Source: Adineta vaga
Taxonomy: Eukaryota; Rotifera
Direction: 5' to 3'
Assembly: GCA_021613535.1 (NCBI GenBank)
Contig: CP075494.1
Span: forward strand, 8,680,001 to 8,744,000
DNA length: 64,000 bases
Position 1 is the stretch's first letter, and each line of letters starts with the position of its first letter. The position numbers and the translations under genes were made by a program. Shown here piece by piece: positions 11,800 through 24,600 of this stretch. The notes beneath the pieces are model-generated. The model ran no database searches. It saw nothing but the letters and a program-made list of their open reading frames with translations, and had not been told where the DNA came from.

Positions 11800-13640
11800 A
11801 TGACTACATATGAGACCTCTGGTCAACCTCATTTGGCCAAACAATCTATAGCTGAAATGGTTTGCGAAAGAAACTATGAATTACTTTGCAATTCTTATTT
11901 ATTTTTCTTTCATTTAGAATCCTAGTCAATTATCACCATTGACGCCCGAAGTTATCAGTCGACAAGCAACAATCAATATCGGTACAATTGGCCATGTCGC
12001 ACATGGTAAATCAACAGTTGTTAAATCATTATCTGGTGTATTGACAGTTCGATTTAAAAATGAGAAAGAACGTAATATTACTATTAAACTAGGTTATGCG
12101 AATGCTAAGGTAAAACAATAAAATATTTTTGTTCAATCTATGGATTTTGAAAATAGATATTTGAATGTGACAATGAGAAATGTCCTCGACCAGAACGTTT
12201 TCGTTCAGCTGGTTCCAGTAAAGAAGATGTCTTTCCGTGTGATCGAACAGGATGTGGTGGTCAATTTCGACTTGTTCGACATGTTTCATTTGTTGATTGT
12301 CCTGGTCACGATATTCTGATGGCAACTATGTTGAACGGTGCCGCTGTTATGGATGCTGCGCTGTTATTGATTGGTAAAGATTAATTTTGTTTTTGCTTAC
12401 TGAAATGAAAAGAGGAAATGTTCTTTGTTTAGCTGCCAATGAAACTTGTCCACAACCGCAAACATCTGAACATTTAGCAGCTATTGGTATCATGAAATTG
12501 AATTCAATATTGGTCTTACAAAATAAAATTGATCTTGTGAGAGAAACGCAGGCAAAAGAACAATATCAACAAATCATTGATTTTGTTAAAGGTGTGTATT
12601 TTTCGAATTGGTTCTTGACTAAAAATAGTTGACTGAATAATAATTATTTTTAGGCACAAATGCTGAAGGTGCCCCAATTATTCCGATCAGTGCTCAACTT
12701 AAATACAATATTGAAGTTATTTGCGAATACATTACAAGAAAAATTCCAATTCCATTACGTGACTTTTCATCAAAACCAAGATTGATTGGTAAGAGAAATC
12801 ATCAAGGAAATGATTGCGTTGTTTGAAACTAAACGATTATAAATTGATTGTTAGTTATTCGTTCGTTCGATGTGAATAAGCCTGGAGCCGAAGTTGACGA
12901 TCTGAAAGGTGGTGTTGCTGGTGGTAGTATTCTTAAAGGTGTTCTTAAAGTAAGTAAAATCTTCTTTGGAAGAGAATGATCAATTCGATATTGTATGAAT
13001 TAGGTTGGTCAAGAAATTGAAGTTCGACCTGGTATCGTTTCAAAAGATAATGAAGGTCGTCTTCAATGTCGTCCACTTCTTTCAAAGATTGTATCACTTT
13101 ACGCTGAACAGAATGATCTTGCCTATGCTGTACCTGGTGGATTGATTGGTGTTGGAACGAAAATTGATCCAACTTTATGTCGTGCTGATCGTCTTGTTGG
13201 TCAAGTACTTGGTGAAGTTGGAGCATTGCCAGAAATTTATACAGAAATTCAAATCACTTATTTTCTTCTTCGACGTCTTGTTGGTGTTAGAACAGAAGGT
13301 GATAGAAAAGGCGCCAAGGTGAATTTCTATCCCATAGTTAAATCATCTTTGAGTATTATGCTTGAGTTTTTCGTCTTAGGTTGCGAAATTAACGAAAAAT
13401 GAAATGTTAATGGTTAATATTGGTTCGTTAAGTACTGGTGGTCGTGTCTTGGCTATCAAAGATGAATTAGCAAAAATTCAGTTGACAAATCCAGTTTGTA
13501 CGGAAGTATTCGAAAAGATTGCTTTAAGTCGTCGTGTTGATAAAAATTTCCGTTTAATTGGTTGGGGTGAAATTCGACGAGGAACAGTGATTAAACCACA
13601 AGTGGAAATTCCTACACAACGAACAGCTACTAGCAATTAA
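11800..13640 (+). CDS. EIF2S3: Translation initiation factor eIF2 subunit gamma
   Basis: Eight exons (11800-11859, 11918-12109, 12157-12373, 12433-12591, 12654-12788, 12855-12949, 13004-13318, 13380-13640) encode 477 residues (human 472). GTPase motifs are present: GHVAHGKST (G1), VDCPGHD (G3) and NKIDLV (G4). The zinc-binding knuckle CDNEKCPRP ... CDRTGCGG and the C-terminal domains II and III ([34 protein letters not shown]) are intact. The protein binds GTP and initiator Met-tRNA in the eIF2 ternary complex. The N-terminus begins [15 protein letters not shown]. All exon joins keep the frame. A convergent DUF2252 gene ends 304 bp beyond its stop. Confidence 0.97.
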
Positions 13641-13944
13641 AAACAAACACACAACATGCATTATTTCTTGCTTGTCTTTCGAATAGTTGTTGTTGTTGTT
13701 ATTGTAGGCAATGGAATGTATAACGTTACGTTTTTTATTAAACAAAACAAGAGAGTGTTATATGCTCGATAACATCATTTATTAAACAAGCATTTGTTTC
13801 GAATGTAGACTATTTCTTGAATATTTTCAAAGTGAATATTCTATTCTCTACTTCACAAAAATTCAGTTCCAAGACATCAAGAGAGAAACTCTATTAGTTT
13901 GTGTTCTTTATTCGAAAAGTTTTCATCGATATCAAGTAAAAATT

Positions 13945-15714
13945 TTATGTATTAACATAAGCATGATGATGATGATGATCCGGTTGAGATTGATGTATGT
14001 CTAAAATTGGAATTTTTTCACTACGAAATGCTTCGAAAAAGAGTCGATGATCACGACGAACTTTATTTCCATATATCTATAATAGATCTTTAGTTATAAT
14101 TCTTTTTTTTTTCAAATATAATTTTACCATAGCAAATGATACCATATCTTGAATAAACTTTTCATGATCATTACCAATTGCTCGAAGAATAATTCGTTCA
14201 GTGTGACGTGGAATAATATCAAATGGTAATAAATCTGTATGATGCCGAGCATGTCTCTCCTTTTCAATTGAATCAACATCAGATACACAATGAATTTTTG
14301 CTAACAGAAATTTTCAATAAAATATAGATGATAAAAAAAAGCGGATTAACATTCTACTAACCCATAGCAATACCCAAATATTTTGCTGTTTGACAAACAT
14401 CATCAAAATCAATAATATCATCCCATTCTAAACCTTTACTATGTGTTGAAACTTCATCAACTAATAATGGAATTTGATTATTCAATGTTGTATAACCTAA
14501 CCATCGCGATGTAACAGCATGCATTGCATACGCACAAAGAACAGTTCGAAGACCATTATGTCGAAAATAATGTTCAAGATTTTCATCTTTGATCACTGTT
14601 GAAACAGCTGATCGAGTGGCAGGTTTCATAAATAGCACCACATCACTTTCTAATGCTTGAGTCTTGCCTTGTAATAAAATATTATACGATGTTCGACCTG
14701 CAGATCCAATACCAGATGATGTACGTGCAATGATATCTTTTACCTAATAAAATATACACAGAATAATTGAAGATAATCGATTTTTGTTCAAATACTTTAT
14801 ATGACCATGAAGATTCTTTTTTACTTTCTGGTATTGTTCGGATATAATCTTGGAAGGCAAGAATAATCTGATGTCGTAATTGATCATCGACATCTTTCAT
14901 ATTTTTCGATCGAATAAATTTTCGTTCAAAATTTTCGACTACTGTCATTTTATCCAAATGTGCTTCTTTCGAACCTAATCGAGATTCTTTTAATAATTGA
15001 TTAACTGGTCCACGAGTATTTTCACTTGTAATTGCCATATGATGTTCTTCAGGTGAATTACAATATTCATATATTTGTGTAATATATGCACGAACAAGAC
15101 AACTGATTATTTTCACAATTTTTTCATCAGAATATGCTTTCGAATAGGTTATTAAATTTATACTAGTAACTAATCGTTTGATATCCCATGTAAATGGACC
15201 AATATAACCCTAATAGACAAAATCGAAGAATTTCCTAACTCAGATTAAATAAAAAATGAATTACTTCATCAAAATCATTCACATCGAAATTAATAATTCC
15301 ATATCGATCGATATACGTTCCAAAATTTTCCGCATGAAGATCACCCTAAACGTTCTAGTAAATAAGATTTTCTTTTTTGTTTGATAATATTCTTACATGA
15401 ATAAAGATTCGTGATGCTTCTTTACAGTTTTGTAACCATGGATCATGACGAGCATCATGTCGCATATCACGATAGAATAAAACAGCTGAACCACGATAAA
15501 ATGCAAATTCATTAGCAGCCATTTTATGGAAACGACCTCGCCATGCTTTTGGATTTTCACGCATATCATTACCGAAATTTTTCATAAATGTCTCTAGGAT
15601 ATATTCAGAACGTTCTTGATCACTTTCATTGTATTGTTCTTGATATGATACAGGCGAACGAGATGAACGACGTCGATGGTTCTGATAGGATGCTGGTGAT
15701 GATGATAAATTCAT
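13945..15714 (-). CDS. DUF2252 family protein, probably horizontally acquired
   Basis: Six exons (15397-15714, 15265-15345, 14796-15209, 14362-14743, 14128-14300, 13945-14076) encode 499 residues. DUF2252 hallmarks are FHKMAANEFAFYRGSA, then HGDLHAENFG across the first intron, then INFDVNDFDEGYIGPFTWD. The pattern GDxHxxNFG ... DxND resembles the catalytic loop and metal-binding site of kinase/aminoglycoside phosphotransferase folds, but the substrate is unknown. A later segment reads GSAGRTSYNILLQGK. The C-terminus has five consecutive His. DUF2252 is mainly bacterial, also fungal, so a transfer that later gained introns is likely. There are no lesions. The ATG at 15714 follows the only good open start; the N-terminal 35 residues are Ser/Arg-rich. 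Confidence 0.85.
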
Positions 15715-16015
15715 GTTATCTCTCGTTTACTTTACTTGAGGTTAGATAGTATGAAGTACTTCGTTGTGAAGTTGAAATACTGTACGAATCGTTCAAGTGT
15801 GACGTTGAAAATCAATGATTTATTGAATCGTATTGTTTACAGGTAAATTACTTCTATCATTTACTATTAGTCAACGAACACAAGGAAAAAATAGCATATT
15901 TTCTGTGTGATGAAATTTGACGTTTAAAAATGTTTTTTCTTCTTTTTCACTGTATTTATTTCATTGCAAACAGACGAATAGAAAATAAAACGTCTATAAG
16001 TGAAAGTATTTCGTA
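15715..16015. other. DUF2252-EEA1 spacer
   Basis: About 300 bp between two minus-strand genes. It should carry the DUF2252 promoter and the EEA1 3' UTR. Nothing specific seen. Confidence 0.4.
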
Positions 16016-19000
16016 TTATGAAGTCAAGTCTTTATAACATTGATCACACACTCGTTGTGGTTTTTTAGATGTAGCTGCAACGATAGCTGTTTTTGCTGAA
16101 CAACTATCACAGAAAATATTTCCGCAACTTCGACAATGATGTTTACGTTGAGTAACAGAAAATGTTTGATTACATTTCATACAACCATGAACATCATCAT
16201 CATCTAACCAACGACGTTGATTGAATTTATTCGCTTGAATCTAAATCATGTCGAATGAAATATCTCAGAAGATCCATCGATATTATTTACTTGAAGAACT
16301 TGAAATTCTCGTGCAATTTCTTGTAATGCTGCATCCAAATCAGTGTTCTTCTTTGTTAATTGACCATTTTCGAATAGAAGTTTTTCATATTTACTTTCAC
16401 TTGCTAACGATCGTTCTAATAAAACACGACGTTCTTCTTGACTTACAGCTAAGCGTGCATCCGTATCTGAGATAAAGGAAAAATGAATCAATTAGAATCA
16501 GACAACGATTCTATTCAATATACAGACCAGCCTTTTCTGCTTTGATTTGTTCAAGAATAACTACTTTTTCATTGGTAGCTCTTAATTCTGTGCGTACAGT
16601 CGATAAATTTTCTGTCAACGCAGATAATTGCATTTCATGTCGTTTCGTTCGGGATTCAAGTTCACGTTCCAATGATTTCTAACAGAAGATAATGAAAATA
16701 AAAATACCTACATAATGATATATTCATTTACGATTTGTTTATCGTATTTTTCTCGTTGAGTATCGATCGCTTGTGTTGCTTCTGAGAGTGATTCGGAAAC
16801 CTAGAAATGAATGAAAAATTAACTTTTGCTTTATGATCAGTTCAATTTATTAAGTTTCTACTGACTTGAAGTACTTGATGATTGAGTTCTCCTAATTGTA
16901 TTTCAAGTTTCTGTTTTTTATCATGATGTATTCCGATCAATTTTTCATGTTCATGCTTTAGTTTATTCAATTGTTTTTCTGATTGTTGTTGTTGTTCAAT
17001 TAATTTCAAATTCTCCTTTTCTATTTGTTTTTCGAATTGTGTCTATTTAGAAAAGATCTTCAAAAATCAATTGATTATCTAACACTATATTCACCTTGCT
17101 TTCAATAAATAATGTGTGATAGACAGTTAAATAATGAGTGAACTCTTCACGAATTTGTTCTAATGTTTGTATACGAATTGATCGAGACTCTTGTTCTGCC
17201 TAAAAGATATTCGTAGAGTGTGAATATTAATTCCTTAGACAATAGTTACTTGTTCGATAATCGATAATAGATTGTTTTGATTCGTTGAAATCTTTGTTTG
17301 AAAATATTCTTGAGTTTTATGTACAAGATCAAGACTACGATGAATACCGGATGACAATCGTTTTATACGAATATCCTAGATATATACATAGTCATTTGTA
17401 ATTAGAAATCATTTCGTACTAGAATACTTTTTGATTTAATAGATCCTGTAATTGTTGTTCGATATCAAGTTTTTGCTTTTGCATCGAATCTAATCTTGTT
17501 TTTAATTCATTCTCTGATTGTTTTTGTTGATGAAATGTTTGTTTCCAATCATTTTTCTCCTGTTCAAATCGAGTCATTTGATCTGTTACTTCTCTTTTTA
17601 ATCGTTCTATTTCTCGTTTCTAAAATTAATTAAAACATTTGTAGAGTAAAATAATCAACTCATTGATATACTTGATTCTTATTCGATTCATTCGCTTTTT
17701 GTAGATCATTTCCTACAAATGTAGATTGTTCGCGTAGCGTGAAGATTTCATGTTTGAATTCATTTATTCGCCGTTCCTAAAAAGACATCAATCAGAGAAA
17801 TACATGAACATCAATTAATATACTTTATCTTTATTGTTATCATCGAGTTGTTTTCGGAGTAAATCTAACTCTTTCTTATCATGATTTTGTTCATTTTCTA
17901 ATTGGTTCTAGATAATTGAATAAGACATGATGAAATTAAGGATATATCAAAATCATTTTACTTTTTCATTAGTTATTTGTAAAAGTTGCTGAGAAATTTG
18001 ATCTAGTTCATCTTGAATTTGTTGCCGTTGATTGTTTATTTGTTTGATTTGTATTCGAAGATCTTTTGTTTGTTGCTCATATTGTTCCTTCCAAGATTCC
18101 AATAACTTTAATTGAAAACAATGATCTATTGACTTACTTTTTCTTGTGTTATCTGGCGAAGAAGATTTTGTCTTTCATGATCTTCATCACCGCTCATTTT
18201 TGTTTGAATAAAATGATTTTTTTCCTCGCGTAATTCATGTAAGTTTTTTTCTAATGTTTGAATTTCATTGTTTAATATTTCTATTTGATTTCGATAAGAA
18301 TTTGTTTGTCTTTGTTCAGTTTGTAAATCATTTGTAAGTTTAGTATTCATTTGTTTCTGAAAAAAAATATAAAATAGAATTCAAACTAAGAGATATTCAA
18401 CGCACTTGTTGTCCGAGATCAGACTGTAATTGAATATTCGTTTGTTGAAGTTGTTTGACTATAGTTTGATTCTATACAAATAGTTTAATAATCATATAAT
18501 TGCTGAGGATAATGAATAAGTCTCAGTGCATTTTAAAGTCAACTCGTATTCAAATTTAAATAAGACCTGTAATTTATCTCTACTATTTGATGTTGACTCT
18601 TTTTTGAACTCACTTCTAGAAGATTATTTTGAAGTTTATTCTTTCGTTCACGTGCTATTCGAATTGATTGTTTCATCTGAATAATTCCATTTTCCACGAG
18701 TGATGTATTCTCTTTGAACAATTCGTCGCAAAGTGATAGATTCTTTTGGAAAAAGACAATAATATTGATAGAAATTACAAATATATTATAAAATTACTTG
18801 ACTTAAACGGTTTTCGACTTGATTCAATCTTTGAACAGATTGATCACTATAAATATATGAACTTTCGCTTTTAAATTTCAACATATTCAATATACTTTTC
18901 TATTAAAATAGCACGTAATTCGCCAATTTGTTGTTCTTTTTCTAATGCCATTTCATTCATACATTGTTGAACAGTAATCAGTTCACGTTTTAGTACATTA

Positions 19001-20258
19001 ACATCATCTGTCGTCGATCTAAGGAATGAATTGATAAAATTCTACATGTTTAAACTACAAGCTAACATGCATAGGTGAGTGTATATCTAATACAAGCTAC
19101 TTACAAACTAGACGGAAATGAAATTTGAGAAAAAAAAAGAAAGACAAAATATCCAATCAATAAAATAGCAATCAATCAATCATTGTTGATATAAGGTTTA
19201 TAAACTTACCTAGGAATGAGATCATTACATAGAGTAGCAACTTGATGTTGTTTTGCTTTTAATTCATCCTAAAAATCGAAGTTTGCCTTTCAAAATATTG
19301 ATGCATTGATGGTAAAACAAACTTTTGTATTGAGAAGTTCATCTGTAAAGATAGCTAATTGAGCATCATAAACATCTTTTGTCGCTTTTAAACTCGCAAT
19401 TTCTTGTGACTAGAGAAAAGTGTATGCAAGAATTGAAAATAATCAATATATTTGATGATTTCATTACTTGTTCAACGACTGTATTTTGTGTGGATTTGAG
19501 ATGTTTTTGTAATAGCTGAAGTTCCTCTTCGAGATCATCACTACGTTGTTTCTGTTGTATTAATTCATTTGATACTACAATCAAGTAAAAAAAAAGAAGA
19601 TCAAAAGAATGTTCCTATTAAACGATAGTATATGGTTAAAAAAAGCCAATTTTCTATACATTTGTTATCTATGAAGTAAACCTTTTCTGAAATTTAATAC
19701 TTTTACGACAATCAAGGTCAATCAAATATTTGTACAAATCTCTTCTTCAATTATTCTTACTTAACATTCGACTTTCTTCAGAGGCAATAAATTGTTGTTT
19801 CCATAGAGCCACATCTGGATCTATATTTTCCTGTAAGAAACAATATACGAAAATCATCTATTGATACTTATTCTATACCTGTTTTTCTTCTTGTTTAGGA
19901 GCAGGTTTGAAATCATTGAAAGTTTCTTTTTCAGTTACAGATTCTTGTGCATGAGTATCCGTATAATGTTGTGCAAGTTCTGTGTGATCTGTAAACTTTT
20001 GATGACAAATTGGACAGAGGAAACCCTGAAGAAAACGAAAATAAACTAAAACAATTTCTCATAATTGAAAAACCTAACTTCTTCATCAAATGCGCATGCT
20101 GGTGTTGTTGGTTCACTTTCATGTGTATTGTTATTCGAATTATTTACTGGAGCAGGAGAGCCAGTCTAAGTATTAAAGAATATCAATGAATATTCTTTAA
20201 GACAATCGATATAATCCTTTACTTTACGACTTTTTAATCGATTAAAAAGACCTGACAT
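16016..20258 (-). CDS. EEA1: EEA1, early endosome antigen 1 (FYVE-domain tether)
   Basis: A long minus-strand gene with about two dozen short introns. The N-terminus (MSGLFNRLKSRK) leads to a C2H2 zinc finger, GFLCPICHQKFTDHTELAQH, the RAB5-binding finger of EEA1. The body is almost entirely predicted coiled coil, rich in Gln, Glu and Lys. The C-terminus is a FYVE domain with its signature elements: RWLDDDD (WxxD), CMKC, QRKHHCRSCG (the R(R/K)HHCR-type PI3P pocket), CDSC and RVCDQC, ending KDLTS. The pre-FYVE segment SQEERRVLLERSL matches the same place in vertebrate EEA1. I estimate about 950-1000 residues, shorter than human EEA1 (1411). It tethers early endosomes by binding PI3P and RAB5. 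Internal exon borders were not all fixed. Confidence 0.92.
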
Positions 20259-21608
20259 AGTTTGAATTATAGACGAATTTAGTTCAATTTGAAAAACGTA
20301 TAAGTTTATCTGTCATTGATATGAAGATTAAACAACTATTTGTTCGTAGTTAGAACCAGTTCTCACAACGTTAATAGACGAGGTCGCCAGTAATCAAGTA
20401 GAAAAAAGACGATTCTTATCTTTTTCTACCTTTATTTCTATTTCATTTTATTTAGACTACGTCAATTCATCTGACTGATATTTAAACAATTGAATAAGAT
20501 CTCATGTGATAAGCGAATTTGCGTTACAAAAATTGTTTTTAATGAAAATAGAACATGACATTTTTTCGAATTGATCCATTCAAATGACAAAAACATTGAT
20601 AACAATTTTAAGTTATTGATCATCATATTGCAATACAATTGTAAATATATACATCAATAGATATTTATTTTACGAAACAAATAAAGCAAAAGACGAACTA
20701 TTCTCTAATACTTAATTTATCTTGATTATAAATGAATAAATTTGACAATGTTATTCTACATATTACTGTTCAATCTGCTTCGCCAATAAGAAAAAAAAAT
20801 GACAATACACATGTACATATACACAAGTCGAGTATTAAACAATCCAAAAGTTCATTTTCTGTTCAGATTGGTCGAATTGAATTACTGAAGAAAAACAAAT
20901 CTTTAAAACTGAAATTAATTCTCAAAACAACAAAATATTACTTTGCAAAATTCACTAATCGATTCAATCCATTTTTCGATATTTAACATCTTAATGATGT
21001 TTGATACGTACAATAGTTACATTTTTAGTGTCCGAATGTATTGCGTGATAGAATAGAAAGAATATGTTACGTATGACCAGTAAGAGAAAAGAAGAAGAAG
21101 AAGAAGAAGAAAAAAGGTCCTTCTGTCGTAATCTCTATACTAACTCGTTCTTTTTCTTCTGTTCAATTCTTATGTAATATATTGAACGAGAAGGAAAGAT
21201 TACATAAGTTATTGAATGAGAAAAGAAAGAGATTACTCTATTATAGCAAATGTCTTTTTCTTGGTTTATCTTAAAGTTCTAATAGTTCAACAGAACAAGA
21301 GTTCAACGAATTTTTCATATTTGTATACTTTGCGAGAGAGAGAATCTCTATGATATCAAACTATGAATATATATACATATATGAAACACAAGTGTTAATT
21401 GATTTGTAGTAGTATCTATATTTTGTTTTCATAAATCTAATTACTACATTGAGAATGAAAATACATATTTCATTTTTACTAACATATGAATTAAATGAAA
21501 CATAGAAAGAAGAAAAAAAAGAACAGAGAATTATATTCATATCTGACAAAAGAAAAATATCTGACATCATGAAAGTAAAGAAAAACATATAGATATCACG
21601 AAAAGAAA
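20259..21608. other. EEA1-RIF1 intergenic region
   Basis: About 1.35 kb between the EEA1 start and the RIF1 stop. It holds the EEA1 promoter, a GAA repeat (about 21089-21112) and a long imperfect hairpin (about 21140-21236). A plus-strand frame of 84 codons at 20732-20986 is Lys/Ser-rich without family features; I do not call it. Confidence 0.4.
21140..21236. repeat. Imperfect long hairpin
   Basis: The segment ending TTCTTATGTAAT (to about 21178) pairs with the one starting ATTACATAAGTTATTGAATG (from about 21199), arms about 38 nt, with several mismatches, loop about 20 nt. Possibly a decayed MITE. Confidence 0.4.
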
Positions 21609-24600
21609 CTAATTATCAAGAAATAAACTTTTTAAATGTAATTGTTCAAGATGTGTCAATGATGAATTAGTGAATAATTGTCGAACAAGTTCAATATAAT
21701 CATCATCAAATGGTAATCGACCATTTGTTTGAAAGATTTCTGCTGCTTTTTGTAAACGATCACCAAGTGTTATATTCATAATTGATTGCTTTTTCGGAGA
21801 AATTTCTTCTTTTTCTACTTGATTTTCGATATTATCTGTATCATTATTATCATCATCTGTTACTGATAAACGACGTTTTTGAGGAGATATTTGTTCATCA
21901 CGATTAGCTAATGCTAATTGTCGTCTTGTACGAATGAAATCTGTCTGACTAGTTGATGATGGTATTGATTCTTCATTTGAATCTTTATCATCATTTAAAT
22001 AAAGTCGTTCATAATCAAGACTATCGATTAATGTATCAACATCATATAATGCATGATGTGGATCATTAATAGCTGTTATTGTTGGTAATGAAGCTGCTTC
22101 TTTGATGAATGTTCCATCACTAAATGCTAGAACAAAATCAAAAGAAAAAAAGCTTTTACTTTTATGTAAAAAAAAAACTATATTTTCATACCGATGGGTT
22201 CTTCTGATGTACTGGCAATTGGTGTGAGCGATTCGCTATTGATACCAATTATGGGAGATAATGATGGAGATGTAACTAAACGTTCTTGATATAAGGAAAG
22301 AGCTTTTTGAATATTTGATAATTTAGGTGGTGGAAGAGGATACACTTCGATTTGTGCAGCTGTTGAACGAGCAATGTCACCGACTGTATTCATTTTAATT
22401 GAACGAAAATAATTGATAGCATTGGTTGGACTAGAACAAACAAGATCTTATTCGATATGATGATGAAGAAAAAAATCGAGTCTAAATACCAAACACCACC
22501 ATAGACAACGTGAATTAAAGAATCTAATGGTTTATCACAATCAACTAATGCTGGAAAGATTGGTTCTGCAGATTTGACTTGCGATACATCGATTTCACTT
22601 GTATTCAATGTAGACTAAACAAAGAAACCAGATAGATAGATAGATATTATTTATATTACTTCATAAAACTGAATTATTCAATAAGCATCGTAAAGCGTGT
22701 CATTACCAAAAATATTTCTATAGCAATGATAAACAATGAACAAATTACATCAGTGCAAAATCTCTAGTCACTGATTAACATGAACAAAGTGACTAAAAGA
22801 TGATGAACTGCTGCAAAATGTCGACACAAAACAACATTTATATCAACCAAGGAGTGCAGATTATCTAGTCAGGAATAAAACATATCAACCGGACTCAACA
22901 AACGTCACTCCAAAGTTAAATATTTTACACAATCGATAAACGGCATCTCTATATCTTTTGACTTACTTCATTTGTTGGTTTATCAGGAAGAATAAATAAT
23001 TTTGATGAACGTGGTTTATTTATTTGTTCATTATTAGCATGTATTCCACTCGAACGTCGAGTTGATATAGTTGATGAATATTTATTTTCTTCTCTATTTA
23101 AAATTTTCTTTTTCTGTGGTTGTGCATTGGGATCACGACGTAATGGTGATGCAAACAATAGGACTTTAACTTGATCATGAAAAGCAACACGACGTGTATG
23201 ATCTTGTCGAGGCTTAGTTGGTGATAAACGTTTTAGGATACTTTTCAATGGACGTGATTTAATGAGTTCAATATCTTCCGATGATAATGGTGTTGGTGGT
23301 TCGACAACAACTGATGGAACCGTAGTTGAAACTTCATTTGGTGATGAAATAGCACGTTTTTTTCGAGCATTATTTGTTAAACTTTTACGTGCTGATGTTG
23401 ACGGGCGACGAGAACGACGAAGTTTTCGAGATATAGATGATTCCTCTGGAATATCTTCTTCATTATTGCTATTGTTCGAAGTAGCACCTGTAGTAGATGT
23501 TTGTGAAGATGAATTTTCATTCTCTGTAGTTGTAGATGAAGTTGATGGTGATGGCGATGTCGCTGCTGATGGTGATGTTTCAACTGGCATATCATTTTCT
23601 TGTGATGATTGCACTGAAAGTTCTGTATCTGCAGTTGGTTGTTGTGATAAAGATTGATTATTCTCTGTTGTTGATTGTATATCTCCACTACTTGCATTAC
23701 GAAATTGATAAGTTGCCATCATATTTTCAATTGTTGGTGTATCCATTGTATACGATAATGATTGTGTATTACTATTATCATCACAAAGCAAGGGCATTGC
23801 ATGTCGTGTACGTAATTTTTCTTTTTGTTTTTCTGTTAAACCACTACTTGTTGATAACATACGTTTGGTAATAACGACTGGGGAATCCGATGGACTATCA
23901 TAATTGATATTATTTGTAATGGGAACAAATACTGGTTCAGTTTTTTCAACTGCAGTTGAACGAGTAATTGGTGTACATGGTGAAGAAAAACGTGCTGGAG
24001 ATGATGGTAAGGATGGTTTAGGATTTATTGGTGGAATAATCAGAGGAGTTGGAATATCAATTTGTTGAGATAATTGACTTTCTTCCGGTGTACTTGGTAT
24101 TAGAACACCGCTACCAGCGGTGTTACTATTATCATGATCAGCTAAGAAACAAGGTAATAATAAATGTTCTTTCTCTTTGAGATCACGAAGATATGTTCTA
24201 AATCGATAAAACAAGAAGAACTTTAAAGTTTGGTCAAATACTGATATGAAAGTATAGGATGCATCGAACTCTTACCTCAGTTCATTTGGATAACTAATAA
24301 ATGTTAAACGTCCAAATGTTTCATTCCAACATTTTCTTGCTTTATTTCTAATCATTGCTTTGTTATGTTGAAATGCAACAATCAATATTGGATATACAAG
24401 CTGTAATAATGATGAACCATTGGATGATTCAAAGACTGTTTGTATTGTTAATATAATTTTATTCAAAATAATATTATCTGATTGTTGTTGTTGTTTATTT
24501 GATGATGATACTGGTGATGCACCTGGTGTTGATGTTGAAATTATTGATTGATCATAGGTGAGAAGAAATGAATGAATTTGTGTTAAATTGGTCAAGATAA

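Noticed and set aside
23262-23657. Plus-strand frame of 131 codons
   Set aside because: Antisense of the Ser/Thr-rich middle of RIF1; an acidic, repetitive composition explained by the other strand.
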